From positions 1,526,001 through 1,590,000 of the forward strand of contig NZ_CP150239.1 of NCBI RefSeq assembly GCF_037975215.1: a stretch of 64,000 nt of DNA, in the 5' to 3' direction. Of this stretch, positions 25,714 through 33,571 are shown piece after piece. Every line of letters starts with the position of its first letter. The stretch's first letter is position 1. The notes below the pieces were generated by a model that was not told where the DNA came from, made no database searches, and saw nothing but the letters and a program-made list of their open reading frames with translations. Position numbers and translations under genes: made by a program. Origin of the DNA: Solibacillus sp. FSL R5-0449. GTDB taxonomy: Bacteria > Bacillota > Bacilli > Bacillales_A > Planococcaceae.

Positions 25714-26148
25714 ATGTCAAAAAAAACAGTGGTCATATTGCTTGGTGGGATATTATTTACTATAATTTTGGTATTTACTTTTCTGCAAAAGAACAACAAT
25801 GTTACAGCGGAATGGGAAGGATTTTATCTAGAACAAACAAGCAAAACAAGTTTTACGCAATACGCAATCGAATCTATTGATGGAACGCTCGAAATAAAAA
25901 ATTCATTTATACCCTCTCCCCGTATTGACGGTTCTACTAAAGAAGATTTCAACAAGGATATTACAATCACTGAAACGAAACTAATTCCTGGGGAGTATAA
26001 AAAGTACAGTGTATTAAAGAACAAAGACACTTATACAATTAAAGTAAAAGGAAATCCAAAATTCAGTTATACTTTAAATAAAGTTGCACCAAGAAAATAT
26101 ATAGGTGAAGATGGGATTGAATATTCGACTAGTTTATATTTGGAATAA
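25714..26148 (+). CDS. Membrane-anchored protein of unknown function
   Basis: 144 aa from ATG 25714; TTG 25708 in the same frame is an alternative, with AAGGAGG 10 or 4 bases upstream respectively. One N-terminal membrane segment (VVILLGGILFTIILVFTFL), then an extracellular beta-rich domain. Its end (PRKYIGEDGIEYS) resembles the end of the 30004 protein (IVDADGMEYIRK), suggesting distant paralogy. Lies between palindrome copies at 25493 and 26204. Confidence 0.65.
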   Translation: MSKKTVVILLGGILFTIILVFTFLQKNNNVTAEWEGFYLEQTSKTSFTQYAIESIDGTLEIKNSFIPSPRIDGSTKEDFNKDITITETKLIPGEYKKYSVLKNKDTYTIKVKGNPKFSYTLNKVAPRKYIGEDGIEYSTSLYLE

Positions 26149-26203
26149 CTGCCTCCCGAGAATTCACTTCCCATCGAGTAAATGAATTTAAGAAACGTAA
26201 ACA

Positions 26204-26230
26204 TTCCTAAACTGACGTTTGGTACATAAT
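26204..26230. repeat. CCAAA/TTTGG palindrome, diverged copy
   Basis: TTCCTAAACTGACGTTTGGT followed by ACATAAT. The order and spacing match the other copies although two arm bases differ. Confidence 0.55.
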
Positions 26231-26343
26231 TATCTAGTCCTGTACTCAAAATCGATAATGAATTCAAGATTGTTAAGGATTACACTTAAACTAACGAAGC
26301 ATTACTTAAAGAATTTAATAAGTTTAAAAGGGGGAGATTTGTT

Positions 26344-26757
26344 ATTATAAAAAATAATTTGCTATTACTACTATCATTGTTGGCTATATTTTTGGGAGGA
26401 TGTTCAAACAGCTTTTTTGTAAATGATACTACAATCACAAGTATTGAGATTCTGAAATTTGCAAGCGCATCACCAAGTCCAGAAGAATATAGCGAGCAAG
26501 AAGGTGAAGTTATTTCTGTCATTAAATCGAAAGAAGAAATAAAGCGAATTATAAATACGATTGAAAGAGCAGGACAAGAAAGTACAGAAAGCATGAATAT
26601 TGCATTGCCAAATCATTTAATTATATTTAAAGAAAACAAAAATGTGATCTTTACACTTGGGTATTACCCTAATATTAATAATGGTAATGATGAATTCCTT
26701 GATTTAGACAAAGATAAAATTTATAAAACCAACGCACTTAATTTAATTCAAAAGTGA
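26344..26757 (+). CDS. Putative lipoprotein with a non-canonical start codon
   Basis: 137 aa if translation begins at ATT 26344: this gives MIKNNLLLLLSLLAIFLGGC, a normal signal with basic residue and lipobox (LGGC), and puts the GGGGGAG ribosome binding site seven bases upstream. The first canonical codon, TTG 26359, is 22 bases from that site and loses the basic N-terminus. The body (INTIERAGQESTE, HLIIFKENKNVIFTLGYYP) resembles small Bacillus lipoproteins of unknown function. Either a rare ATT start is used or the start codon was lost. Confidence 0.55.
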   Translation: MIKNNLLLLLSLLAIFLGGCSNSFFVNDTTITSIEILKFASASPSPEEYSEQEGEVISVIKSKEEIKRIINTIERAGQESTESMNIALPNHLIIFKENKNVIFTLGYYPNINNGNDEFLDLDKDKIYKTNALNLIQK

Positions 26758-26811
26758 TGAATATTAATATCATCTTGTTGAACAAATAGATGTTTTTAGT
26801 TGAATAACGAT

Positions 26812-26862
26812 GTTCAACAATCTGGGCGCAATTCTGTAACAAGGATCAGCGCTTGCTTTTAT
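26812..26862 (+). terminator. Terminator-like hairpin after the 26344 gene
   Basis: TTCAACAATCTGGGCGCAAT leads into a GCGC-based hairpin closing at AGCGC and a T-rich tail. The same AACAATCTGG-GCG layout recurs after other + strand genes (27190, 33385, 38331). Confidence 0.6.
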
Positions 26863-26971
26863 TTGTAGAGGAAAATAAACCAAATTATATATAATATAAT
26901 TAAGATTGTGAAAGAAAGATTACGCTAAAACTATCGTTCAGGTTTTTTGAACAAGGACGAGGAGGTAACAT

Positions 26972-27142
26972 ATGAAATTTGTTCTATTAGGAATAGCAAT
27001 TATACTTTTTGGTATTGCCATTATATCGGCATATAGTTCAACGGGACTTGGATATTCAAGTGGAACAAAAATAGGATTTGGAATTTCTTTTTTAGGGTTA
27101 TTGATTTCAATAGGTGGGTGCTTTTTTAAATCTGAAAAATAA
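26972..27142 (+). CDS. Small membrane protein, 56 aa
   Basis: An ORF of 56 codons with an excellent ribosome binding site (GAGGAGGTAACAT before ATG 26972). It encodes two hydrophobic segments (FVLLGIAIILFGIAIISA and KIGFGISFLGLLISIGG) joined by a Gly/Ser turn, ending in FFKSEK. It has its own terminator at 27190. Unknown family. The coupling of ribosome binding site, topology and terminator supports a real gene. Confidence 0.65.
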   Translation: MKFVLLGIAIILFGIAIISAYSSTGLGYSSGTKIGFGISFLGLLISIGGCFFKSEK

Positions 27143-27189
27143 TTCTTATTGTACTTACAAAGGTGTTAATACAGTAATGGATATTCCAC

Positions 27190-27228
27190 AATCTGGACGG
27201 GATTCTTCAATAAGAAGATCGCGTTTTT
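27190..27228 (+). terminator. Terminator after the 56-aa membrane protein gene
   Basis: GGATTCTTC pairs with GAAGATC-type arm (ATTCTTCAATAAGAAGAT), extended by CGGG/CGCG, followed by TTTTT. Confidence 0.7.
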
Positions 27229-27361
27229 CCGTTATAGGCCAAATTGTTGTATAAGTAATTAGCTCTTATTTAAATTTAAATAAAATAGACAGTAGATAAA
27301 ATCGAGATCTTCGACATGTCTACCGTCTAAAGGAGACGAATAACTTTCGGCATTTTCACTC

Positions 27362-27961
27362 TCAACTGCTGGTTACGAATTTTTTTACTTCCGAAGCCTT
27401 ATTACCGTTTAATAAATGTGTCACACCATATACTTCACCTTTTCCCTTATGATTAATGGCTACGTCTAAATCATTGATAATTTGCTTCATGTAATCGAAT
27501 GCAATAAGCGTATTTTCATCAGTAGGTGCCCATTGATCAACTAAATCTGTTGATTCTATTGCTTCACCATTAGGATCTAAATGTACCGTTCGGGCAGCTT
27601 GTTTATTAGATATATAGCTGGTTAAAAGGAACAAAGTTGTATAATCTTCTTTCAATTCTTTATTTCCTTTAATTACATCGATTGGTGATTCTCTATCGAC
27701 TACTAGTGACTTCAAATAATACTCGAAACCTTCATCGTTATTTGCTTTTTTCAATTTTGGGTCGTTCAACGGTTCGGAAAGTAATACGTTCATCTTTGAA
27801 ACCCATTCTTTAATTTCAGCATGATAAATTTGAGATTCAGATGCTTCTACAATGTTTCTATTTGTTGCTTCATCTTCGTCACTTGAAAATTTAAGGACCC
27901 CACTGAGTGTAACCATAGTTATAACGACAATAGCAGAACCGAATAAAATTTTTGTTTTCAT
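27362..27961 (-). CDS. Membrane-anchored or secreted protein of unknown function
   Basis: 199 aa, ATG 27961 with AAAGGAG eight bases upstream. Residues 5-24 are hydrophobic (ILFGSAIVVITMVTLSGVL) and act as signal or anchor. The rest is a soluble, mostly helical acidic domain (YHAEIKEWVSKMNVLLSEP, EDYTTLFLLTSYISNKQA, AFDYMKQIINDLDVAINH). No family recognised. Single gene, no operon partner. Confidence 0.65.
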   Translation of the reverse strand: MKTKILFGSAIVVITMVTLSGVLKFSSDEDEATNRNIVEASESQIYHAEIKEWVSKMNVLLSEPLNDPKLKKANNDEGFEYYLKSLVVDRESPIDVIKGNKELKEDYTTLFLLTSYISNKQAARTVHLDPNGEAIESTDLVDQWAPTDENTLIAFDYMKQIINDLDVAINHKGKGEVYGVTHLLNGNKASEVKKFVTSS

Positions 27962-28167
27962 GCATAAACTCCTTTCCCTAACAAAGTTAGTATGACCAAG
28001 AATCGCGAGACAAAATTCAATTCTTCCATAAATTAAATGCTTTCTTCTCTATTCTTTATTTCTATGTGATTAGTATAGAAGGAATACTCTAAAATCTGAG
28101 CGGATTGTTCAAATTCTATGGCTATTTCTTGTTTAAAATATATCTATATTGTACCGGAATCTATTAT

Positions 28168-28371
28168 CTAATTTCCAACTTCATTAATAATTACTTCTTT
28201 ATCAACATCAGGGGACTTACTTTCAACAACTAAAAAACTCTCTTCAAAATAAATCCAATAAATTAAAAAAAATAATATAACCATAAAACCAATACCCAAT
28301 ACTTTAAGTGTTTGTTTTTTTACAGCTCTAATTTCTCCTTGAATCAATTTCTCACTATTTAAGTTATTCAT
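28168..28371 (-). CDS. Small single-pass membrane protein
   Basis: 67 aa. A charged N-terminus of about 22 residues, one membrane segment (VLGIGFMVILFFLIYWIYF) and an acidic 23-residue tail. The ribosome binding site (GTGGG) is weak, so confidence is moderate. No known family. Confidence 0.45.
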   Translation of the reverse strand: MNNLNSEKLIQGEIRAVKKQTLKVLGIGFMVILFFLIYWIYFEESFLVVESKSPDVDKEVIINEVGN

Positions 28372-28527
28372 TTAGAACCCACTTAAGACTCTAACCTAAC
28401 AGGGTTACAAGTCTCAAACGTGAAAATTAAAAAACATATTTCGCAAGAATAAGTAGAAAAACAATGCCGAACGTTTAATTAGAATGGTTTTTATGGAATT
28501 AAAGTTCTTCCACAATAAAATCACGAA

Positions 28528-28620
28528 TAAACAATGTTCGATAAGAAAAGCGAGAAACGTTATTATATCAACGTTTCCCGCTTTTTAGTGTATATCCAAA
28601 CTTTCATTTGGAAACGTTAT
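28528..28620. repeat. Cassette-boundary module, copy 2
   Basis: AACAATGTTC, hairpin GCGAGAAACG (28550-28559) with CGTTTCCCGC (28572-28581), then TCCAAACTTTCATTTGGAAA and CGTTAT (28595-28620). Near-identical to 23490-23582. On the minus strand the hairpin terminates the gene at 28650. Confidence 0.75.
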
Positions 28621-28649
28621 CTGAAAACAACTTGTATAAATTGGAACTG

Positions 28650-29051
28650 TTATTCATTAGACGACTCGACTTTAGAGATTACTCCACTATAAATTGCTTT
28701 CCAGCTACCGTCGTTTTCTATTTCAGCTTGATATAATTCTAGAGTACCTTTATATAAATGCCCTTCAACATCTTTTTTAAATTCGAAAAACTCAGGTTGT
28801 TGTCTTAATTCATCTAAGTTGGCATAATATACTTCCGTTTTATAAATAGGTAATCCAGAAGGTGTGTGTAAATTTTCTTCGGTAGTTAAGTAGGAAACAC
28901 CTTGGGCATCTAAAACTGTTAGAACCTCCGTAGAATAACTGTCATCCTTTAACTCTTTCAACTGTGTAATTGCATAAACATTATTTGAAAATGTAAAAAT
29001 ACCACAAGCCACTACTGCCGATAATAATAATAAACTTAATTTCTTTTTCAC
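28650..29051 (-). CDS. Secreted protein of unknown function
   Basis: 133 aa from GTG 29051, seven bases after GGAGGTG; the preceding TTG 29054 is too close. A typical Sec signal peptide (KKKLSLLLLSAVVACGIF, cleavage likely after NNVYA). The mature part of about 105 residues has the look of a small alpha/beta domain (LTVLDAQGVSYLTTEENL, AIYSGVISKVES). Unknown family. Flanked by palindrome copies at 28595 and 29112. Confidence 0.65.
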   Translation of the reverse strand: MKKKLSLLLLSAVVACGIFTFSNNVYAITQLKELKDDSYSTEVLTVLDAQGVSYLTTEENLHTPSGLPIYKTEVYYANLDELRQQPEFFEFKKDVEGHLYKGTLELYQAEIENDGSWKAIYSGVISKVESSNE

Positions 29052-29111
29052 CAATATCCACCTCCCAATAATTGTATATATCTATATTCCACTAGATAGA
29101 TTCAAAAACCT

Positions 29112-29138
29112 TCTCAAAGCAGAATTTGGTACATTTAT
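29112..29138. repeat. CCAAA/TTTGG palindrome, diverged copy
   Basis: TCTCAAAGCAGAATTTGGTA followed by CATTTAT, 60 bases 5' of the secreted-protein gene. Confidence 0.5.
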
Positions 29139-29297
29139 TGTATTTGAAATGTGTGGTTACAGAAGCTTAGTTACTCCTTCTTTCAACTGTGCGCTTTCTT
29201 GAATAAAAGAATTGGCCCTGTATGCGTTTTAAATTAACAGACAATATTTTGTAACTTTACTTTGAAAATGTCGACTAATTTAAAAAGGAGACATTTT

Positions 29298-29795
29298 ATG
29301 AATAATTTAATTCGATTGGGATTTTCATTAATGATGTTATTCACATTATTAGGTTGTAGTAATGTCGAAGAAGAGACATCTAAAAGTATTAGTAATAGCA
29401 ATATAATCACAGAGTCAAATAATCGTGAAAAACCACCAGCTATAAACTTAAAAATTGGCGAAAATGAGATTAAAACTTACCGTGGAACTTATAGTTGGAG
29501 TTATTTTGATAAAAGTACAGGGCAAGTAGTAACTGTGGAGGCAGATCATGCTCCCCCAAACGAGATGATGAATATCGAACAAGGAGTTAGTGTTAATCTG
29601 GCCGAAACTATAAAATTAGATTTTGAAAAAGAACCAACTCAATATGAGATAAGAGTCTGGGACAATAATAATGTGATTGCAACGTATAATACATTTGAAG
29701 AAATAAAAGAAAAAGGGAAATATATAGTTGAAATAGTAGGAACATGGGAAGGTAGTACCGCTACTTATGTAACTGCCTTTGATATTCAATATTAA
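29298..29795 (+). CDS. Putative lipoprotein of unknown function
   Basis: 165 aa from ATG 29298 (AAGGAGA upstream; the longer frame to 29262 is rejected because it would put basic residues before the signal). Lipobox LLGC at Cys20. A Ser/Asn-rich linker leads to a domain with YRGTYSWSYFDKSTGQVV and EADHAPPNEM, similar to uncharacterised Bacillus lipoproteins. Single gene; a remnant of the recurrent hairpin (GGGCGCGATTCT) lies downstream at 29857. Confidence 0.7.
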   Translation: MNNLIRLGFSLMMLFTLLGCSNVEEETSKSISNSNIITESNNREKPPAINLKIGENEIKTYRGTYSWSYFDKSTGQVVTVEADHAPPNEMMNIEQGVSVNLAETIKLDFEKEPTQYEIRVWDNNNVIATYNTFEEIKEKGKYIVEIVGTWEGSTATYVTAFDIQY

Positions 29796-29945
29796 TTAGA
29801 TAATGTTACACTCTAATCTCAGATATTAAATTAATGATTCTTAGTTATTCAATTAAAGGGCGCGATTCTATGAAAAGAAATTGTGACTTTTATAGTTTCC
29901 ACCATAAAAATGGTAAAAATGCTTAGTTGGGTTTCTAAAAATAAC

Positions 29946-29981
29946 GAAAGCCAGTATCTTTAAAAGGATTACTGGCTTTAT
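29946..29981. terminator. Terminator between convergent genes
   Basis: AAGCCAGTA and TACTGGCTT pair around TCTTTAAAAGGAT; T- and A-rich on both sides, so it can serve both the 29298 and 30004 genes. Confidence 0.7.
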
Positions 29982-30003
29982 TATCAACTATAATTCGTTT
30001 CGA

Positions 30004-30420
30004 TTATAAGGGCTTTGCCTTACGAATGTATTCCATTCCATCGGCATCCACAATGATATGTTCTTTAAATTTAGTAAATTCTAATGAAACACCGTCATCA
30101 GCTGTAATAATATATTTATCATCTTTGACTTCTACCTTAGCATTAGTATATTCTCTCTCAACATGGGAACTTTCCATATCTTCAGTTACTACAACCTTGT
30201 CAAGAATACTCTTTCTATCATCATTTACAAAAGTTCCATTAATTGTGAGTTCATTTTCATCCAAATAAATCATATATCGTTCGCTTTGATAATAATGTGA
30301 TTCAAAATCCTCAGCTTTTGCAACATTTTCAAGATTATTTGATGAACCTTGTTGATCACCTCCAAATAGCATTAAAGCGCAGCCAATACTAAGCATTGCT
30401 AACGAAAGTATTTTTTTCAT
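30004..30420 (-). CDS. Membrane-anchored protein of unknown function
   Basis: 138 aa from ATG 30420 (GGAGGG seven bases upstream). An N-terminal hydrophobic segment contains a Cys (LSIGCALMLFGG) but not a proper lipobox, so a signal anchor is more likely than lipid attachment. The extracellular part ends in VSLEFTKFKEHIIVDADGM then EYIRK. A degenerate copy of this region lies at 25552-25640, and the 25714 protein has a related end, so this is a small local paralogue family. Confidence 0.65.
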   Translation of the reverse strand: MKKILSLAMLSIGCALMLFGGDQQGSSNNLENVAKAEDFESHYYQSERYMIYLDENELTINGTFVNDDRKSILDKVVVTEDMESSHVEREYTNAKVEVKDDKYIITADDGVSLEFTKFKEHIIVDADGMEYIRKAKPL

Positions 30421-30600
30421 AAATTTCCCTCCCAATTTTTTAAAGTTAATTAGTCAATTTTATCAATCTAATTAGTTATACGGAAAAGAATACATGAAAG
30501 TTTCAATTTTCTGAATTCAAAACATAAATAGCACTTTAAGAACAACGGAACGCCTTTTAAATGTGTCCCTAAAGCGTTTATTAAATGTGGTAACGGATTT

Positions 30601-31077
30601 TTAATTCATCGTAAAAATAATGTCTTGCTGAAGTTTTGGTTTCACTTTTACATACTTCATTTCAATAATAGGACCAGTATTAACTAGGAGATAAGCGTTT
30701 TCAAATTCAAAAACAAGCGACCTTAAAATTTCATAATTTGTGTCTTTATAACCATAACCAATGACTTGATTAATGTTATTGTCATCAAAGCTGAATCTAG
30801 AATCAAGTATAAAATAATCGTTAGAAATAATTGGTTCTGTTGTAAACTTTAATGGTTCAGGAGTTTGTTGTTCATGAATGATTAATAAATCTTGTCCTTT
30901 GGCATCTTCAGACCATTCTAATCGCCAATACCAACTTTCCGATGTAACAGGATTTTTTAGGTTAATCACAAATTCACTAGATGTAAGTTCTAATTTCTCA
31001 TTAATAAAAAGTTGGTGTGCATAGATTCCTACAATTAAACAATTCTTTATATGTTTTTTAACGTGGCTTTGATTCAT
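30601..31077 (-). CDS. Protein of unknown function
   Basis: 158 aa from ATG 31077 (AAGGAGC about eight bases upstream). The longer open frame to 31158 starts within a palindrome copy and is rejected. A short hydrophobic region at residues 12-22 (NCLIVGIYAHQLF) is probably not a signal. Beta-rich with several aromatic residues (SESWYWRLEWSED, DYFILDSRFSFDD). No recognised family. Bounded on its 5' side by the palindrome at 31125. Confidence 0.6.
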   Translation of the reverse strand: MNQSHVKKHIKNCLIVGIYAHQLFINEKLELTSSEFVINLKNPVTSESWYWRLEWSEDAKGQDLLIIHEQQTPEPLKFTTEPIISNDYFILDSRFSFDDNNINQVIGYGYKDTNYEILRSLVFEFENAYLLVNTGPIIEMKYVKVKPKLQQDIIFTMN

Positions 31078-31124
31078 GAATCCTGCTCCTTTTGTTAAAC
31101 CATATTTAAATAAAATTTTAACAT

Positions 31125-31150
31125 TACCAAAGCGACATTTGGGAGTTGTA
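31125..31150. repeat. CCAAA/TTTGG palindrome, copy
   Basis: TACCAAAGCGACATTTGGGA followed by GTTGTA. Last copy of the nine-copy family in the window. Confidence 0.7.
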
Positions 31151-31318
31151 CTTATCAAATTTTATAATGCAAAGGTTTTTAATGTGGCAATAATTGGAGA
31201 TTCATATAAGATATAGTTTATAGAGTCTATAACCTGGCGGAATTACTGCAAAAAAATACGTCTACGAAATTAAATGGGCAAGTACTAAAGAAAGTTTATG
31301 AATTTTAGGGGGTATTTT

Positions 31319-31759
31319 ATGTTTGTTGTAAATGTAGAAGGGGCAATTCGTCGCAATGAGAAATGGCTTTTAATCCGCAGAAGTGAAAAGGAAGAGCATG
31401 CTGGTGGTGGTCTCTCATTAGTAGGAGGGAAGTGTGAAATTGAAGGTAATTCGTCAGATATTCTGGAAAGAACTTTAAAACGAGAAATTTTTGAAGAAGT
31501 AGGTAGCGAAATTACAGGCATTCAATATGTAAATAGCTCCTCCTTCGTGACAGAATCAGGGATAAATGTGATCGATATTGTTTTCCTATGTCATCATAAA
31601 TGTGGAGAACCTTATGCTAAAAGTACTGAAGAAGTGGATGATGTTATTTGGATGACTACATCAGAGATTCTTGCACATACGGAACTACCTTTATTTCTAA
31701 AAGAAAACATTAAACTTGCAGAGAAAATACTACAGGATAATTTGCAGGTGAAATATTAG
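31319..31759 (+). CDS. Nudix hydrolase
   Basis: 146 aa from ATG 31319 with GGGGG seven bases upstream. The Nudix region reads GGKCEIEGNSSDILERTLKR followed by EIFEEVG. The REIFEEVG half is canonical, while the first half is about four residues longer than the standard GX5EX7REUXEEXGU spacing. Family members hydrolyse nucleoside diphosphates linked to another moiety. Single gene in the accessory region. Confidence 0.78.
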   Translation: MFVVNVEGAIRRNEKWLLIRRSEKEEHAGGGLSLVGGKCEIEGNSSDILERTLKREIFEEVGSEITGIQYVNSSSFVTESGINVIDIVFLCHHKCGEPYAKSTEEVDDVIWMTTSEILAHTELPLFLKENIKLAEKILQDNLQVKY

Positions 31760-31920
31760 CTTAGTGGAAATATTAAGATTGAAGATCAACTACATTATCA
31801 AAACACGTTAATAAAAAGTAAATTTAATAAGATTATTTAACTGACCAACTAATAATAAATTTTGCTTAGGAACGAGATTTTATCGGAAATGAACTAGATA
31901 TTGTGAAACATTAAAATAGG

Positions 31921-31957
31921 TAAGAGCTATCCACAAAAGTTTGTAGGATAGCTCTTA
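31921..31957. terminator. Bidirectional hairpin between Nudix and coat protein genes
   Basis: TAAGAGCTATCC (31921-31932) pairs perfectly with GGATAGCTCTTA (31946-31957). Modest T-run; lies downstream of both convergent genes. Confidence 0.6.
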
Positions 31958-31989
31958 GTATTGCAAAACTTAAGCGTGTAAATTTCTAT

Positions 31990-32361
31990 TTAGGCAACTC
32001 TTAAAGCTAGTTGAGCTAATAGTTGGATAGCTGCTTGAACTACTACATCAATTTTAACTTCGGTTTGTCTTACAGTGATTGCATCAGAGTCAATAATAGT
32101 AACGTTTTGAATTTCAGTTTGAGTAACTTCTAAATTTTGAGCTATTCTTTGAAGATTGCTTATATCAGCATTTTCATTGGAGCCTAAAACTACAACGGCA
32201 GCTTCGATAGCAGCTTGTAGGGCAGCTTGAACTACCACAAGACCTTGAACTTCCGTTTGAGTTACGTCAACAGTATGAGAATTTTGAATAAATAATCCTT
32301 GATTTTGAGTTTGAATTACTTCTAGATTATCTTCAGTGTTTTGGTTTCCAGTAACCGGCAT
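31990..32361 (-). CDS. Spore coat protein, CotX/CotV family
   Basis: 123 aa with two copies of the Coat_X-type repeat: DVTQTEVQGLVVVQAALQAA (first) and TVRQTEVKIDVVVQAAIQLL (second), plus two further partial QTQ/QTE units. This Val/Gln/Ala-rich pattern is characteristic of insoluble-fraction coat proteins of Bacillus spores. ATG 32361 has AAAGGAGATGA upstream. A SigK-like promoter precedes it, as expected for a late mother-cell coat gene. It shows that the organism sporulates. Confidence 0.85.
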   Translation of the reverse strand: MPVTGNQNTEDNLEVIQTQNQGLFIQNSHTVDVTQTEVQGLVVVQAALQAAIEAAVVVLGSNENADISNLQRIAQNLEVTQTEIQNVTIIDSDAITVRQTEVKIDVVVQAAIQLLAQLALRVA

Positions 32362-32402
32362 AAATAATCATCTCCTTTCGGGTTTAATTGGTATTACGTC
32401 AC

Positions 32403-32433
32403 TAGATTATGCTTTAGTTGAAAAAGACTGTGG
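32403..32433 (-). promoter_or_regulatory. SigK-like promoter of the coat gene
   Basis: On the minus strand CATAATCTA (32411-32403) matches the SigK -10 consensus CATAnnnTA, with CCACA (32433-32429) 17 bases further upstream in place of the -35 element (AC core). Confidence 0.6.
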
Positions 32434-32776
32434 ACGAATATCTTAGGTAACTATGACTTTATTCAAATGGTGTTTAGCCTATTAGCCGATTAACTAGCTG
32501 CTTGAAATAATCTAGGCATTTAATTTATTAGATGAGTGTTTATATAGGTTTATGTTTAAGAGCGAGAGGAATATATTTGCCAACGTGGGTAGATATAAAA
32601 ATGTAATCGTGTATTGACGTTAAAGCAAAAGAAGTAGCTTTAAAAGTTCAGTCCTTATTTAATTAATAAGGGTGATATTATTCAATAATCGGTGCGTTTA
32701 TTGAAGGATGTAAAAATATTGTCGAGTTGTACATATGGTCTTTTTAAAGTAAGAAATTTAGACTTGGGGGATTTAT
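32434..32776. other. Gene-free stretch
   Basis: About 340 bp, AT-rich, with no ORF, hairpin or repeat that I can support. It separates the coat gene from the divergent nucleotidyltransferase pseudogene and should hold the latter's promoter. Confidence 0.5.
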
Positions 32777-33346
32777 ATGTCATTTGAACAATGCCAAAAT
32801 GTAACTTCTTTGATGGCAAAATTTAATAAAAATTGGTTCATCGCTGGAGGGTGGGCGATTGATCTTTTTATGGGGAAAGAAACAAGAGAACATAAAGATA
32901 TAGAGATTGCTATATTTCGAAAAGACCAATTAAATTTAAAGGCGTATCTAATAGAATGGGAGTTTAAGAAAGTAATTAAAAGTGAATTCCATAATTGGGG
33001 AAATGAATTTTTAGAGCTACCTATACACGAAATTCATGCTACCAATAAGTTAAATGGAGATAAAATTGAAGTACTTCTAAACGAAGCAAAAGATAATGAT
33101 TGGGAATTCAGAAGAGATTTGAGGATTTCCTTACCTCTAAATTCAATGTGGAGTTATTCTGATATGGGTATTCCTTATTTAAATCCAGAAATAGTCCTTT
33201 TATAAAAGGCGAAGAATACAAGAGAAAAAGACCATCAAGATTTTATTACAGTAAAGGACCATCTTGATTATAAGAAGAGACAATGGCTCAAATCTGCACT
33301 TGAACTTCACGAACCCGAGCACAAGTGGATTCAATTTTTAATCTAA
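32777..33346 (+). pseudogene. Nucleotidyltransferase (aminoglycoside/lincosamide adenylyltransferase-like), broken by a nonsense codon
   Basis: The first 142 codons encode a nucleotidyltransferase with GGWAIDLFMGKETREHKDIE (residues about 25-44), the usual active-site motif of this group. At codon 143 (33203-33205) TAA interrupts the frame. The same frame then continues without a stop for 46 codons to TAA 33344, encoding KAKNTREKDHQDF, DYKKRQWLKSAL and HKWIQFLI, the expected C-terminus. A single T-to-A change of a Tyr codon explains this. The shortened product would lack its last helix pair; a sequencing error is the alternative. Confidence 0.75.
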
Positions 33347-33384
33347 TATTTTTCAACTAACCAGTTAAATCATTTTCCACAAAC

Positions 33385-33421
33385 TGTGCGTGATCCTTCA
33401 AAAAGAAGATTGCGTTTTTTT
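33385..33421 (+). terminator. Terminator after the nucleotidyltransferase pseudogene
   Basis: GCGTGATCCTTC pairs with GAAGATTGCG around AAAAA; seven T follow. Same style as 27190. Confidence 0.7.
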
Positions 33422-33571
33422 ATGTAGTTGGGATTTTTATCATTCGCCTGGCCATTTCTTTTGCCGCGCCTTTTTTACTTTGCATAAACTTGTTTGCCAC
33501 CTATAATAAAGACAGCGATAGTAAAAAGCTTCTACATGAGGCAAACTAATCTCGTGTTAGGAGGAAATGAC

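Noticed and set aside
23490-31150. Classical integron
   Set aside because: No integrase gene is seen, the palindromes lack the GTTRRRY core of attC sites, and gene orientations are mixed. Only a cassette-like organisation is claimed.
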